Origin: Rhizobiaceae bacterium
GTDB taxonomy: Bacteria; Pseudomonadota; Alphaproteobacteria; Rhizobiales; Rhizobiaceae
Direction of reading: 5' to 3'
Assembly (NCBI GenBank): GCA_023953835.1
Contig: JAMLJB010000001.1
Span: 2,639,501 to 2,703,500, forward strand
DNA: 64,000 nucleotides
Within the stretch, counting starts at the first letter, position 1. Each line of letters opens with the position of its first letter. The notes under the pieces were generated by a model that ran no database searches, was not told the DNA's origin, and saw only the letters and a program-made list of their open reading frames with translations. The translations under genes were made by a program, and so were the position numbers. This document shows positions 18,282 to 27,387 of this stretch, piece by piece.

Positions 18282-18998
18282 ATGGACGTGAAGATGGAGA
18301 TCGAGCCGGGGGTGCCGACCTATGCTGCTCTCAGGGATCGCCTGCGGGCAGAAATTCTGTCGGGCAAGCTGCCAGCCGGCGCGCGTTTGACCACTGCGTC
18401 ACTGGTGGAGCGGTTTGGCGTCAGCCAGATGCCGATACGCGAGGCGCTTCAGGCTCTTGAGGGGGAAGGCCTGATTGAGATCGCACCCCACAGGGGCGCC
18501 GCCGTTCTCCCCTTGGACGTTTCTCGTGTACGTAACATCTACGATTTGCGCGGTGCGCTGGAAGCGCTGCTGATCAAGCTGGCTCTGCCAAATCTGAGCA
18601 ACCGCGCCATGGCGCAGGCCGCTGCGATCCACGACCAGATGAAAGCGGAAATGGGCAACGGCGATCACGCCAATCTCTTTTCGCTGAATCAGCAGTTTCA
18701 TCATCTGCTGTACCGGCACGCGGAAAACTCTGAGGCTTTCGATATCTACAATCGTTACGCGAGTCTGCTCGGCACGCTGCGCGAAACCTACGGCTTTACC
18801 AAGGAGCGGGTCGCGCGGATGATGGATGAGCATCAGGAGATTTTGGAGTCGTTGCGCACCCAGGACGAGCAGCGCCTGACTGCCTTGATCGAGCGACATT
18901 GCGAGGGGGCCAAGCTCGACATGCTTGCCCTTATGCAGAACAGCAAAAATCAGGCAGAACCTGCGGCGCGCTATGACGCGCCCCTCCCGTCGCCGTAA
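18282..18998 (+). CDS. GntR-family regulator (FadR/FCD type), paralogue 1
   Basis: A 238-residue regulator. The winged helix (YAALRDRLRAEILSGKLPAG, then TTASLVERFGVSQMPIREALQAL) is followed by the helical FCD ligand domain with metal-binding histidines (FHHLLYRHAENSEA, then DEHQEILESL). Starts at 18261 and 18282 are both possible; the fold begins at YAAL. Paralogue 2 converges from 19739 and shares most of the DNA-binding helix (SQMPVREALQALEGEGLI), so the two may read the same or overlapping sites. FCD proteins usually repress sugar-acid genes and release on binding the acid. Confidence 0.9.
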   Translation: MDVKMEIEPGVPTYAALRDRLRAEILSGKLPAGARLTTASLVERFGVSQMPIREALQALEGEGLIEIAPHRGAAVLPLDVSRVRNIYDLRGALEALLIKLALPNLSNRAMAQAAAIHDQMKAEMGNGDHANLFSLNQQFHHLLYRHAENSEAFDIYNRYASLLGTLRETYGFTKERVARMMDEHQEILESLRTQDEQRLTALIERHCEGAKLDMLALMQNSKNQAEPAARYDAPLPSP

Positions 18999-19037
18999 CC
19001 GGGTTGGCCCTCTACTGCGATGCGCCAGGCGACGCGC

Positions 19038-19739
19038 TCAAGCCTCTTTGGATCGGCAAACTGACCGCTCCTCCTCCTCTACCAACGACACCAAGTCGTG
19101 CTTGGCGCCCTGAGAATGCGAGTGCACGATCTTTTCCAGCCGTTGCAGATCTTCCGCCTTTAGCGCTTCAAGCATCTCTTCGTGCTGTTCGAGCATTTGG
19201 GACATTCTTGAAGCGGTAAAGCCAAATCTCGCGCGCCATGCCCGCAGCAGATTCACATAGCGATCGTAGATGCCAAGCAAGTCCGGGCTCTCGGAATAAT
19301 CGAATATCAGGACATGAAACTGACTGTTTAGTTCGAAGAGCTTGGCTGAATCGCCTCCCTCTTTGGCCAGATGCATCGCTTGCTGCATATCTTGCAGCTT
19401 CGTCATTGCCGCATTGGTTATATTGGGAAGAGCGGAACGCATGAGCAATATTTCCACGGCACTGAGCAGATCGTAGATGTGGCCGATCCTCTTGGCGTCC
19501 AGCGCCAGGACAGTAGCGCCCTTGTGATGGCGTATTGTAATCAGCCCTTCGCCCTCCAGGGCCTGAAGCGCCTCCCTGACCGGCATCTGGCTGATGGCGA
19601 AGCGCTTGACCAACGAACCGGCAGTCAGGCGCGATCCCGCAGGTATGTTTCCCGACAGGATCTCGGCCCGGATGATGTCCCGCGCCGCTGCATAAGCAGG
19701 CGTATTTGGCGCGCCATTAAGCGACCTCTTAGGTTTCAT
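19038..19739 (-). CDS. GntR-family regulator (FadR/FCD type), paralogue 2
   Basis: A 233-residue regulator with the winged helix YAAARDIIRAEILSGNIPAG followed by KRFAISQMPVREALQALEGE, and an FCD domain with FHVLIFDYSESPDL. ATG 19739 is chosen because AGGAG lies six bases upstream (in caggagtggacg); an upstream in-frame start at 19757 lacks one. A truncated copy of the 264-bp mobile element sits 27 bases upstream of the start, inside its promoter. It is convergent with paralogue 1, with only 39 bases between them. Confidence 0.9.
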   Translation of the reverse strand: MKPKRSLNGAPNTPAYAAARDIIRAEILSGNIPAGSRLTAGSLVKRFAISQMPVREALQALEGEGLITIRHHKGATVLALDAKRIGHIYDLLSAVEILLMRSALPNITNAAMTKLQDMQQAMHLAKEGGDSAKLFELNSQFHVLIFDYSESPDLLGIYDRYVNLLRAWRARFGFTASRMSQMLEQHEEMLEALKAEDLQRLEKIVHSHSQGAKHDLVSLVEEEERSVCRSKEA

Positions 19740-19765
19740 CGTCCACTCCTGGCGCAATACAACTA

Positions 19766-19820
19766 GGTCATGAACTCACAAGTCCGATTGAAACGATGTG
19801 AGGACCACATCCGAAGGACG
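19766..19820. mobile_element. Truncated copy of the 264-bp element (copy 2)
   Basis: It starts GGTCATGAACTCACAAGTCC after a TA, as in the other copies. It continues to gatgtgagg, then jumps to accacatccgaaggacg, which lies about 86 bases further on in the full element, and stops there. It is therefore internally deleted and has lost its right end. It occupies the promoter of the second GntR gene. Confidence 0.8.
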
Positions 19821-19934
19821 AATGCGCGAGAGCATCCAGGACTGCCTCGAAGTGGGCTGGTGCACCATCAAAAAGTCCGCTGAGAAATTGGCTCTTGGAT
19901 CAGCGGACCTCCCGCGACGAACAGGCGTTCAAAT

Positions 19935-21395
19935 TCACAACCCGGTAAACTGGCTCACATATTTGCACACCAGATAGGCGTCGAGCGCTTCCGCCCCGCC
20001 TTCATTGCCGTAGCCCGAATCTCGAATCCCGCCAAACGGCACTTCTGGAAGGCCGAGATTGTGATGGTTGATCGAAACCATGCCCGCCTCGAGGCTTTGC
20101 CCTATCTCCCGGGCCCGACGTGAGGAGCCGGTATAGGCGTAAGCTGCCAGCCCGTATTGCAATCTGTTTGCTTCCGAGATCATCTGCTCCTCGTCACCAT
20201 ATGCATTGATGAGCGCGATCGGCCCAAACGGCTCTTCGTTCATGATCCGGGCGCTCACCGGCACGTCCGTCAAGACTGTAGGCTCGAAGAAATAGCCGCG
20301 ATTGCCCAATCTCTTTCCGCCTGTCGCCAAAACGGCGCCAGCCGCGGTCGCATTCTCGACAAGACCTTGCATTGCGGTCAGCCGACGAGCGTGGACGAGC
20401 GGCCCCATCTGAGTGTCGGCATCCAGACCATTGCCGACCTTGACCGCCTGAGCTGCCTCGACAAAGGCCGACGCGAAAGTCTCCTTCACCTCCTGGTGGA
20501 CGATGAAACGCGTTGGTGAGGTGCAAACTTGTCCGGCGTTGCGATATTTGGCAGCCGAAACAATCTTCACTGTTCTTTCGATGTCGGCATCATCGAAAAC
20601 CAACACCGGACCGTGGCCGCCCAATTCCATTGTCGCTGGTTTCATATGGGCGCCGGCGAGAGAGGCAAGGTGCTTGCCGACCGCAGTCGAGCCTGTGAAC
20701 GACACTTTGCGGATCACAGGATGCGGGATCAGATACTCGGAAATCTGAGCCGGATTACCGTAAACGAGGTTTATCACTCCCTCCGGCAAACCCGCGTCGA
20801 CAAATGCGGCCACCAATGCAGCGCAGCTCGCAGGGGTGTCTTCCGGACCTTTAAGCACGATTGTGCAGCCCGTTGCGACCGCGGCGCAGATTTTCCGAAC
20901 GGCCTGATTGATCGGAAAATTCCACGGGGTGAAAGCCGCCACCGGACCTATAGGCTCGCGCGTCACTTTCTGCTCGATATTGTCGGCGCGCGCGGGCACG
21001 ATACGAGTGGATATCCGCCGCGCCTCCTCGGCGAACCAGTCAATAATCTCGACACCGCTGGCAGCCTCGGCCTGTGCCTGGGCAAGAGGTTTGCCCTGTT
21101 CCATCGTCATGATGGTGCTGATATCGCCGACCCGTTGCTCGAGCAGCCGAGCGGCGGCGCGCAAAATGCGGTAGCGTTCATAGGGGAGGGACCGCCGCCA
21201 GATTCCAAACGCCTTATCGGAGGAAAGCAGCGCGGCATCGAGGTCGGCCACGGTCGCTACCGGTACTCTACCGATCTCTTCCTCCGTCGCCGGATTATGG
21301 ATCGGAAGGGTCGCACCATCGGAGGCTTGCCGCCAAGTGCCGCCAATGAGGAGATTGACTGTTGGATATGCAATGCTACCGCTGCGTTCATTCAT
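19935..21395 (-). CDS. 2-oxoglutarate-semialdehyde dehydrogenase (aldehyde dehydrogenase family)
   Basis: A 486-residue NAD(P)-dependent aldehyde dehydrogenase. N159 (FTPWNFP), E257 (TMELGGH) and the catalytic C291 (AGQVCTSPTRF) are all present. Stretches such as EIIDWFAEEARRI, LIPHPVIRKVSFTGSTAVGK and PFGGIRDSGYGNEGG closely resemble the Azospirillum alpha-ketoglutarate-semialdehyde dehydrogenase as I recall it. It would make 2-oxoglutarate, the last step of the pentonate route. Succinate-semialdehyde dehydrogenase is the main alternative label, but context favours the pentonate role. Its promoter shares an 18-base motif with the next gene. Confidence 0.88.
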   Translation of the reverse strand: MNERSGSIAYPTVNLLIGGTWRQASDGATLPIHNPATEEEIGRVPVATVADLDAALLSSDKAFGIWRRSLPYERYRILRAAARLLEQRVGDISTIMTMEQGKPLAQAQAEAASGVEIIDWFAEEARRISTRIVPARADNIEQKVTREPIGPVAAFTPWNFPINQAVRKICAAVATGCTIVLKGPEDTPASCAALVAAFVDAGLPEGVINLVYGNPAQISEYLIPHPVIRKVSFTGSTAVGKHLASLAGAHMKPATMELGGHGPVLVFDDADIERTVKIVSAAKYRNAGQVCTSPTRFIVHQEVKETFASAFVEAAQAVKVGNGLDADTQMGPLVHARRLTAMQGLVENATAAGAVLATGGKRLGNRGYFFEPTVLTDVPVSARIMNEEPFGPIALINAYGDEEQMISEANRLQYGLAAYAYTGSSRRAREIGQSLEAGMVSINHHNLGLPEVPFGGIRDSGYGNEGGAEALDAYLVCKYVSQFTGL

Positions 21396-21835
21396 TGTCT
21401 GTCACCGTATGCCTCGGATATTCTTGCAAACTGCCACGCCGACATGACTTCCTTGTGGAAGCTGCATGCAGCATTGCAGATGTCGGCCCACTTCTGGTCC
21501 GTCTCATATTGCCTTCACTACGTTTGGCTTCATTTTGGACCCCGATCCGGACATTTGACCATTGAAAAGAATCGTTCTGCCAATTCCAAATCTTCATGGC
21601 TCCACCTTCATCTGGCCAATTGCCAGTGTCGCTGGTCACGCATTGTGCGGAATTGCGGTGTGCCCTCCCGCAACCAAATGCTGGTACCCTCGCGCGCCGT
21701 TCGAACATGCAAAATCGTAGACGATGTCGAGTTAGACCGAGAGCGAGCATCCGCGTCAGGCATGGCGGAATGGGGGCGTTTTGGAGTTTTGCAGGCGCGA
21801 GCAGATCGTGCCGCGCCTGCAGGTTCTGGCCGGGA
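21396..21835. other. Intergenic leader of the semialdehyde dehydrogenase
   Basis: About 440 bases with no convincing gene; a 120-codon minus frame has no family resemblance. It holds the promoter motif at 21561-21589, leaving an untranslated leader of roughly 155 bases whose function is unclear. Confidence 0.4.
21557..21589 (-). promoter_or_regulatory. Putative promoter, copy A of a duplicated motif
   Basis: On the minus strand TTGGAA (21589-21584), 17 bases, TTCAAT (21566-21561). The 18 bases GACCATTGAAAAGAATCG (21557-21574, plus strand) recur exactly at 23697-23714 upstream of the FAD oxidoreductase. Two adjacent genes thus share a promoter or activator site. Confidence 0.6.
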
Positions 21836-23485
21836 TCAAACGGGCCGGAATTCCGGTGTCAACGCACCAAAGGTTGGCCATTCCAGAGGGACGCCAGTTG
21901 CGCGCAACTCCCCCTGCAACTCCTCGAGAAGTTCACCCGATTCGCTGACGGCACGCGGAGGGACGCCTTTGCGCAAGGAGAACGCCGCGAGCGCGCCACT
22001 TGCCTCGCCGATGCTCCACTCGATCGGGTGAAGTCGGAAGGCCCCATTCGTGATGCGCGTCGTGCCGAGATTCTTGCAGGCGGGCAGATAGTTTTCGACG
22101 CGGACCGGCAACAGCGCACCCAGCGGAATCTGGAAAGGATAGCTGTCAATATCGACGGTGTCGCGCTTGCGCGTGGCATGAATATCGATCCGATAGGCGC
22201 CAATGCCGAGAGAATCCTTGAATCGCTCCGCTCGGTCTGCACCTGGACGGGCCTTCACCCCGATATGCTGCTCGAGCACCGTGAACTGCGCTTTGATGCG
22301 CCGACCCTCCCGGTAATATGCCTGCTTGGCCAAGCCGTCCGAAGTTCCGAGAACATCGCCGCGTAGTCGCAGGCCAGGATAGCCGACGCCTTTGTCGTCG
22401 TGACGCGGAGCTTCCGTCTGCATCCAATACAGAAAGCCCAGAGCGAGGTTGCGCGACTCTTCAAGCGCGCGCGCCTCTTCTTCCGGTGAAACACCGACAA
22501 CGGGCTTTAGCCAGTAGTCCGTCTGAGGCGTGTTTATGATGGTGATGTCGCTTGGGTAAAAGCCCGGCACGAAGCTCTTTCGATGAGCTATTCGGCGCGA
22601 ATGCCAGATGTCAAAAAGGCTATCTTCATCGCTGTCGCCGGCGAACAGGGGCCACGTCATGGGGCGACTGCTAACCTCGCCTTCATATAGCGCGAAACCT
22701 GCACTCACCGTCCATCCATATTGCGGACCGGGCCAGTAATCGCGCTTCAGTTCGCGGAAGGTCTCGTAGCCCGGAGGCCGGTCAATCGTATGATCTTCCT
22801 CTGGGAGGTAATCAATGGCGAGGCACCAGGTGATGGGCTGTTGGTCGAACGGGTCTGCCGGCCCGTCGATGGCATGCAGTTCTCCCGTCTCCGATCGGCT
22901 CTCAGCTCCGAGCACGTGTTCGATGTCGGTAAATTCCAGAAGCTCGCCTGTCTCCGTTGCGTCGATTACGATATCGGCTGTGACGGACAACTTCGATCCC
23001 GTATCGAGGTCCAGAAATGCGACGCTGCGGATATGGTCTGCGACCTGATCCACGGCCTCCACCTTGTGCCTTGTCAGAACCCTCAACCGGCCGCTGCCTT
23101 GGTATGGTGCAAGCATTTCCCAAATCGCTTGCACGGCCACTCTTGGCTCAACACACAGTTTGCTCATATTGGCCATACCCGGGTTGAGTGGCACCCGGGC
23201 GCGTGCTTGCGAGGTCAGCGGAAAGTTGCGGCGGTAATAGTCCCGGATCATCTCCCGGAACCTCGAATAGCTGCGCGAACCGATGCCGTTGTCGTCGCAC
23301 AATCCGATGTCGAACGGCACAGCGCACGAAGTAAGCTGGCCGCCGAGCCAATCGCGCTCCTCCGCCAGGATGACGTTGGTACCACCCCGCAAGGCGGCAA
23401 GTGCCGCGCTGATTCCGCCCAGACCTCCTCCTACAACCAGCAGCTGGGTGCTCAGCTCTCTCGGTTTCGTGCTCATGCTGTTCAT
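21836..23485 (-). CDS. FAD-dependent oxidoreductase (FAD_oxidored family)
   Basis: A protein of about 549 residues. The dinucleotide-binding motif VVGGGLGGISAALAAL lies at the N-terminus, followed by EERDWLGGQLTS and the later ADIVIDATETGELLE typical of the FAD-dependent oxidoreductases often found in sugar and sugar-acid clusters. There is no signal peptide. ATG 23485 is chosen; in-frame starts up to 23518 exist. It lies directly upstream of the semialdehyde dehydrogenase on the same strand but has its own matching promoter motif. It may oxidise the incoming sugar acid or its lactone; the substrate is not shown by the sequence. Confidence 0.83.
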   Translation of the reverse strand: MNSMSTKPRELSTQLLVVGGGLGGISAALAALRGGTNVILAEERDWLGGQLTSCAVPFDIGLCDDNGIGSRSYSRFREMIRDYYRRNFPLTSQARARVPLNPGMANMSKLCVEPRVAVQAIWEMLAPYQGSGRLRVLTRHKVEAVDQVADHIRSVAFLDLDTGSKLSVTADIVIDATETGELLEFTDIEHVLGAESRSETGELHAIDGPADPFDQQPITWCLAIDYLPEEDHTIDRPPGYETFRELKRDYWPGPQYGWTVSAGFALYEGEVSSRPMTWPLFAGDSDEDSLFDIWHSRRIAHRKSFVPGFYPSDITIINTPQTDYWLKPVVGVSPEEEARALEESRNLALGFLYWMQTEAPRHDDKGVGYPGLRLRGDVLGTSDGLAKQAYYREGRRIKAQFTVLEQHIGVKARPGADRAERFKDSLGIGAYRIDIHATRKRDTVDIDSYPFQIPLGALLPVRVENYLPACKNLGTTRITNGAFRLHPIEWSIGEASGALAAFSLRKGVPPRAVSESGELLEELQGELRATGVPLEWPTFGALTPEFRPV

Positions 23486-24041
23486 GTCCTCCATCCTCAC
23501 TTTAACTCTTACCGCCATCGAGGCGGCAGGCTCCTGCCATCATTCCCGGAGACCGGCTTTGCGGGAAGTCACAGGCAAACATCGTGTGGGTGAACTATGA
23601 ACGGCGTCGGTGCAGCGCGAAGCCTCTCCCACATCCAATAAGCCTGGGTGATCCTCCAATCTTTTCAATTGAGGGATACCGGCATTCCCCACGAGCGACC
23701 ATTGAAAAGAATCGCATCACCTATTCCAAAATTTCATTCGAAATACTCTCTAATATTCGTTGGCATATTCAGTGAAGAATCTGGCTCAATCACAGTCGTT
23801 CAAATGCAGATGCTGCATTGTACTTTCACATAACCGCATTCGCCCGCAGGCCCGAATCTATCGGTCCAGTGCGATGATCTTGAACCACTCGCAGCGCAGA
23901 CAGCGAGCGGGCTTGGAAGGTTCCGGAGGCAGCCACGTTCAGGGCAATATCCAGCCCGTCATCTTTGAAAGTTCCGAGGCAAAGGGCCGCGTAGAGCAGA
24001 GTGCCCACGAATACCGACACAGCTGCGGTCGAAGAGTGCCG
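23486..24041. other. Intergenic region upstream of the FAD oxidoreductase
   Basis: About 555 bases. It contains promoter copy B at 23697-23729. A 64-codon minus frame (23826-24020) starting MSVFVGTLLYAAL has no recognised family and I do not call it. Otherwise nothing supported. Confidence 0.4.
23697..23729 (-). promoter_or_regulatory. Putative promoter, copy B of the duplicated motif
   Basis: On the minus strand TTGGAA (23729-23724), 17 bases, TTCAAT (23706-23701), with the 18-base block identical to copy A. It lies about 200 bases upstream of the FAD oxidoreductase start. Confidence 0.6.
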
Positions 24042-27000
24042 TTAATCCGACACGACGCGATCGGACGTCGCCGCGATGAATTCATTGACATGACGCATGA
24101 ATTCGGAAAATCCGGGCTCATCTTCAAGCAGAATATGGTTCGGACTGTCGAGTTCAAAGAACCTTGCGCCTTTGATTTCAGCCGCCAATGCCTTGCCCGA
24201 ATTGAGAGGGGCAACGGCATCTTCGCGCGCGTGTAGCACTATCGTGGGGATATTGATCAACGGCAGGTATTCACTCACATCGATATCGGCAAACACGTTC
24301 TGCAATCTCCACGCGTCGCCCGGCAGCACTGTTTGTCGCTGCAACTCGTCCATCCAAGTAAGCTGTTCCGGACTTGCTCCCTTGATAAACATGGAAGAGA
24401 ACAATTGTCGAAATGTCGCGCTGCTGTTGCCCCACCCCTCTCGCATCAGTGTTGCCAAAGCCTGACGGGTTGCAATTTCATGCGGATCTCCGCGGGCGCG
24501 CCACCCCTTCACATAACCACCATACAGAATGAGACCGCTCACCCTTCCGGGGTTTCGGGCAGCGTAAGCGATGGACAATGGGCAACCCTGCGAAATGCCA
24601 AGCAGCGTAAAGCGCTCCAGTCCGGCCGCGTCTGCGACCGTTTCCAGGTCTGACACCATGGCTTCGAAAGAGACGTCCTCGACCTCCCGTTCCGACAGGC
24701 CGTTGCATCGCTCGTCATATCGGACGAACAGATGATTTTCGGACATGCTGGAGATCCAGTGTTTCCAGATCGGACTGCGCCAGTCATATGTGAGATGAGA
24801 CATCCAGTGCGCCGCTCTCAAAACGGGAGATCCTGCGCCTGACTTTGCATAAGCCAAACGGACGCCATCACGGCTCTTGCAGAAATACACCTCCTGATCA
24901 TTCCGGGTCGTTGCCCTCGCATGCGCAGCAGGGCGTTCGATTGGTGTCACGTCGGCATCGGGGCGCCGCCCAGCCTTAAGCACCGTTATGCCTTCGCCAT
25001 TCTCAAACGTGGCCTTCGAACTCGACCAAAGCCGCGTTGAATATTTAGCGGCCTCCTCTGGTTGAGCGTGAAGCCGGGCGACCAATTCTCGAAGCAGTCG
25101 CCTCTCGATCGCCTCGACTTCGGCATCCACCGCGTCGCGCCAGGCCTGATATTCCTCGCAACGCTCAAGGGACAAATCCTTGAGGAAACCGCCTTCTACA
25201 GAGTCCGCCGCCCGCTTGAGTTCATCAAGCGGAACCTTGTTGAGATCGGCTTTGGCAAGCGTTTTCAGTTGAGCGTAGTCGAGGCTTTTCCAAACGCGCA
25301 AATGAACTGAATTGCGGTCCGTCCAAAGCGAATTCTCATGTGCTCCCAGCATCGCGCGGATCTTGTTGAGGCTCCACCGCAGCGACCCTCTGGGATCATA
25401 TGGAATCTCCCAGAACATCTGGCACAATTTTTCGCGAAGGACGGGTTTGTCGACGACGGCAAGATACGCGAACAGTGCTCGCGTTATCCTGGACGGGGGC
25501 AGATAGATTTCTGCTCCATCGCTTTCCATGCGAAAATTTCCGAGAACCTTTATTGATAGACCGTCGGGTATTCCCGCTGGGTTCGGGCTGCTTGCAACCC
25601 TTGCACCCAGGTCGCTCACACCATCAAAATTGCTGTGCGCCTTTCCCTCATATGGAAGGTTGGCCTTTTGAAACCCATCGATGATGTGATTGCGGACTGC
25701 ATCGTCTCTGACCGGTTGTGATTTAAGCCAGTGGCTTATCGAAAAATGAGGATGGGCAACAAGGAACAGTTCTGCTTCGCGCCTTGCTTCGGCCGTCTTT
25801 CCCAATTGAGCTAGGCTCGCGGCAAGAAATTTCCTCGAATTCGTTCGATAGGTGTCCTCCCTGCGCAGTGTTTCGATTGCTTTTTCATAGTCTCCAGCAG
25901 CGTATTGCGCTTGTCCCAGATGACAATAGTACCAGCAAGCAGGATAGGGATTCAGGCGAATTGCCTTTTGGATTTGCTCCAGGCTTTCAGAAATCTTTCC
26001 GCTGAGTACGGAAATATCGGACATGGCCGCCCACGTATCAGCGTGGTTCGAATCCAATTCGAGAGCCTTTGAAAACGCCTGCTCCGACTCTTGCCATCTT
26101 CTCTCATAAGCGAGGATCGTACCGAGGAAATAGTAGTTTCCAGCATCGCTGGGATCCAGTTCGACGGCCTTTTCCGAAAGTTGAACCGCAAGTTGTCGGT
26201 TTGGATCCTCCGGTTCGCCGAAATGCGTCCAGGCAAGCCATCTGTTGTATGCAAGCATTCCGGTAGCTTCAGCATAGCCGGGCTCAAGTTCGATCGCCCG
26301 CTTGAGCAATAGATACGCTTCGCGCGCCGTTTGCGGAGATTCCTCGGTCAAGGCCCGCGCCCGCAGGCAGAGGTCGTGGGCCTCCAGGTTCCTGGGACGC
26401 TTGCGTCGAAGTGGCGTGGTCAGCCTTCCGACCAGTGCTTCGACAATTTTGGCGTTCACTTCGTCCTGAAGTGAAAACACATCTTCCTCAGTCCGATCAA
26501 AGCGTTCTGCCCACAGATGCTGGCCGTGCACGGCGTCGATAAGTTGTGCGTTTATGCGCAGCCTGCCATGAGCACGCCGTGCGCTGCCTTCCAGTATGTA
26601 GCGGACGCCCAGTTTTTGCGCGACATGAGGTATGTCGACTGCTTTGCCTTTATATACAAAAACCGAGTTCCGAGCGATGACGAACAACTCGGTCGAACGC
26701 GACAGATCCGTTATAAGATCGTCGGTCAATCCATCAACGAATGCCTCGTCTTCCGCGGTTCCGGAAGTGCATGTGAACGGCAGAACAGCTATCGACGGCT
26801 TCTCCGGCAGCTGCAACGTGCTTTCCAGAGCGTCCGGCCAATGCCACACATGCACGGGCCTTGCGAGGTTCTTGAGTTTCCTCAATCCTGCATCGAAGAA
26901 ACTGGCGGCGACTTTCCCCGCGATTTCCTCGTAGACTTTTGATGAAATACAAATTCCGCCGGGCGAGGCTAACGTTTCAAGGCGCGCGGCAACATTCACA

Positions 27001-27356
27001 CCCTCGCCCAGAACATCATCTCCCTCATCGACAACATCGCCAAGGTTGACTCCGATGCGCAAGAGCAATCGCTCGTGCTCAATGATATTCATATCAGGAA
27101 GCGCCGTTTCCCGCTGCATTTCGAGCGCCGCGATGACTGCATTGACCGCGCTGGGAAACTCGATAAGAAACCCGTCGCCGGAATTCTTGACCACTCGCCC
27201 TCCGTTGCGATGGACGACCGGCTCAATTGCCCTGCTCTGAAGTCGCTTCAATCCGGCAAGGGTACTGGCCTCGTCGATTTCCATCAGGCGAGAGAAACCG
27301 ACCATGTCCACGACGACGACAGCTGCGAGACGGCGTCGGATGGCTTGAAGCGGCAT
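24042..27356 (-). CDS. Four-module fusion: class III nucleotide cyclase, TPR, BTAD winged helix, alpha/beta hydrolase
   Basis: A continuous 1104-residue frame. Residues 8-175 are a class III adenylate/guanylate cyclase: metal aspartates D17 (VVVDMVGFSR) and D61 (KNSGDGFLIEF), and transition-state N121 and R125 (GVNVAARL). Residues 186-310 are the TolB-like SIAVLPF region. Residues about 325-560 are TPR repeats (for example AVQLSEKAVELDPSDAGNYY). Residues 600-765 are a winged helix plus BTAD helices (IKVLGNFRMESDG, LPPSRITRALFAYLAV). Residues 820-1098 are an alpha/beta hydrolase with G-I-S922-Q-G, D1046 and H1074 as likely triad. No membrane segment is seen. Cyclase-TPR proteins and winged-helix-hydrolase proteins are each common in rhizobia; the joint form suggests a one-protein signalling device. 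Output and ligand are unknown. Confidence 0.9.
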   Translation of the reverse strand: MPLQAIRRRLAAVVVVDMVGFSRLMEIDEASTLAGLKRLQSRAIEPVVHRNGGRVVKNSGDGFLIEFPSAVNAVIAALEMQRETALPDMNIIEHERLLLRIGVNLGDVVDEGDDVLGEGVNVAARLETLASPGGICISSKVYEEIAGKVAASFFDAGLRKLKNLARPVHVWHWPDALESTLQLPEKPSIAVLPFTCTSGTAEDEAFVDGLTDDLITDLSRSTELFVIARNSVFVYKGKAVDIPHVAQKLGVRYILEGSARRAHGRLRINAQLIDAVHGQHLWAERFDRTEEDVFSLQDEVNAKIVEALVGRLTTPLRRKRPRNLEAHDLCLRARALTEESPQTAREAYLLLKRAIELEPGYAEATGMLAYNRWLAWTHFGEPEDPNRQLAVQLSEKAVELDPSDAGNYYFLGTILAYERRWQESEQAFSKALELDSNHADTWAAMSDISVLSGKISESLEQIQKAIRLNPYPACWYYCHLGQAQYAAGDYEKAIETLRREDTYRTNSRKFLAASLAQLGKTAEARREAELFLVAHPHFSISHWLKSQPVRDDAVRNHIIDGFQKANLPYEGKAHSNFDGVSDLGARVASSPNPAGIPDGLSIKVLGNFRMESDGAEIYLPPSRITRALFAYLAVVDKPVLREKLCQMFWEIPYDPRGSLRWSLNKIRAMLGAHENSLWTDRNSVHLRVWKSLDYAQLKTLAKADLNKVPLDELKRAADSVEGGFLKDLSLERCEEYQAWRDAVDAEVEAIERRLLRELVARLHAQPEEAAKYSTRLWSSSKATFENGEGITVLKAGRRPDADVTPIERPAAHARATTRNDQEVYFCKSRDGVRLAYAKSGAGSPVLRAAHWMSHLTYDWRSPIWKHWISSMSENHLFVRYDERCNGLSEREVEDVSFEAMVSDLETVADAAGLERFTLLGISQGCPLSIAYAARNPGRVSGLILYGGYVKGWRARGDPHEIATRQALATLMREGWGNSSATFRQLFSSMFIKGASPEQLTWMDELQRQTVLPGDAWRLQNVFADIDVSEYLPLINIPTIVLHAREDAVAPLNSGKALAAEIKGARFFELDSPNHILLEDEPGFSEFMRHVNEFIAATSDRVVSD

Positions 27357-27387
27357 GCCAATTACGTCCTACGAGCAGAACTGGAGC

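Noticed and set aside
21561..21589. Possible sigma-54 promoter (TTGGCAGAACGATTC) upstream of the aldehyde dehydrogenase
   Set aside because: The -12 GC is missing at the required spacing, and the conserved hexamers fit a sigma-70-type promoter better.
20529..22031. 500-codon open frame on the plus strand
   Set aside because: It is antisense to the aldehyde dehydrogenase, spans an intergenic region and contains no domain.
23826..24020. 64-codon minus-strand frame starting MSVFVGTLLYAAL
   Set aside because: A hydrophobic start looked leader-like, but there is no ribosome site or partner gene and it ends at random.
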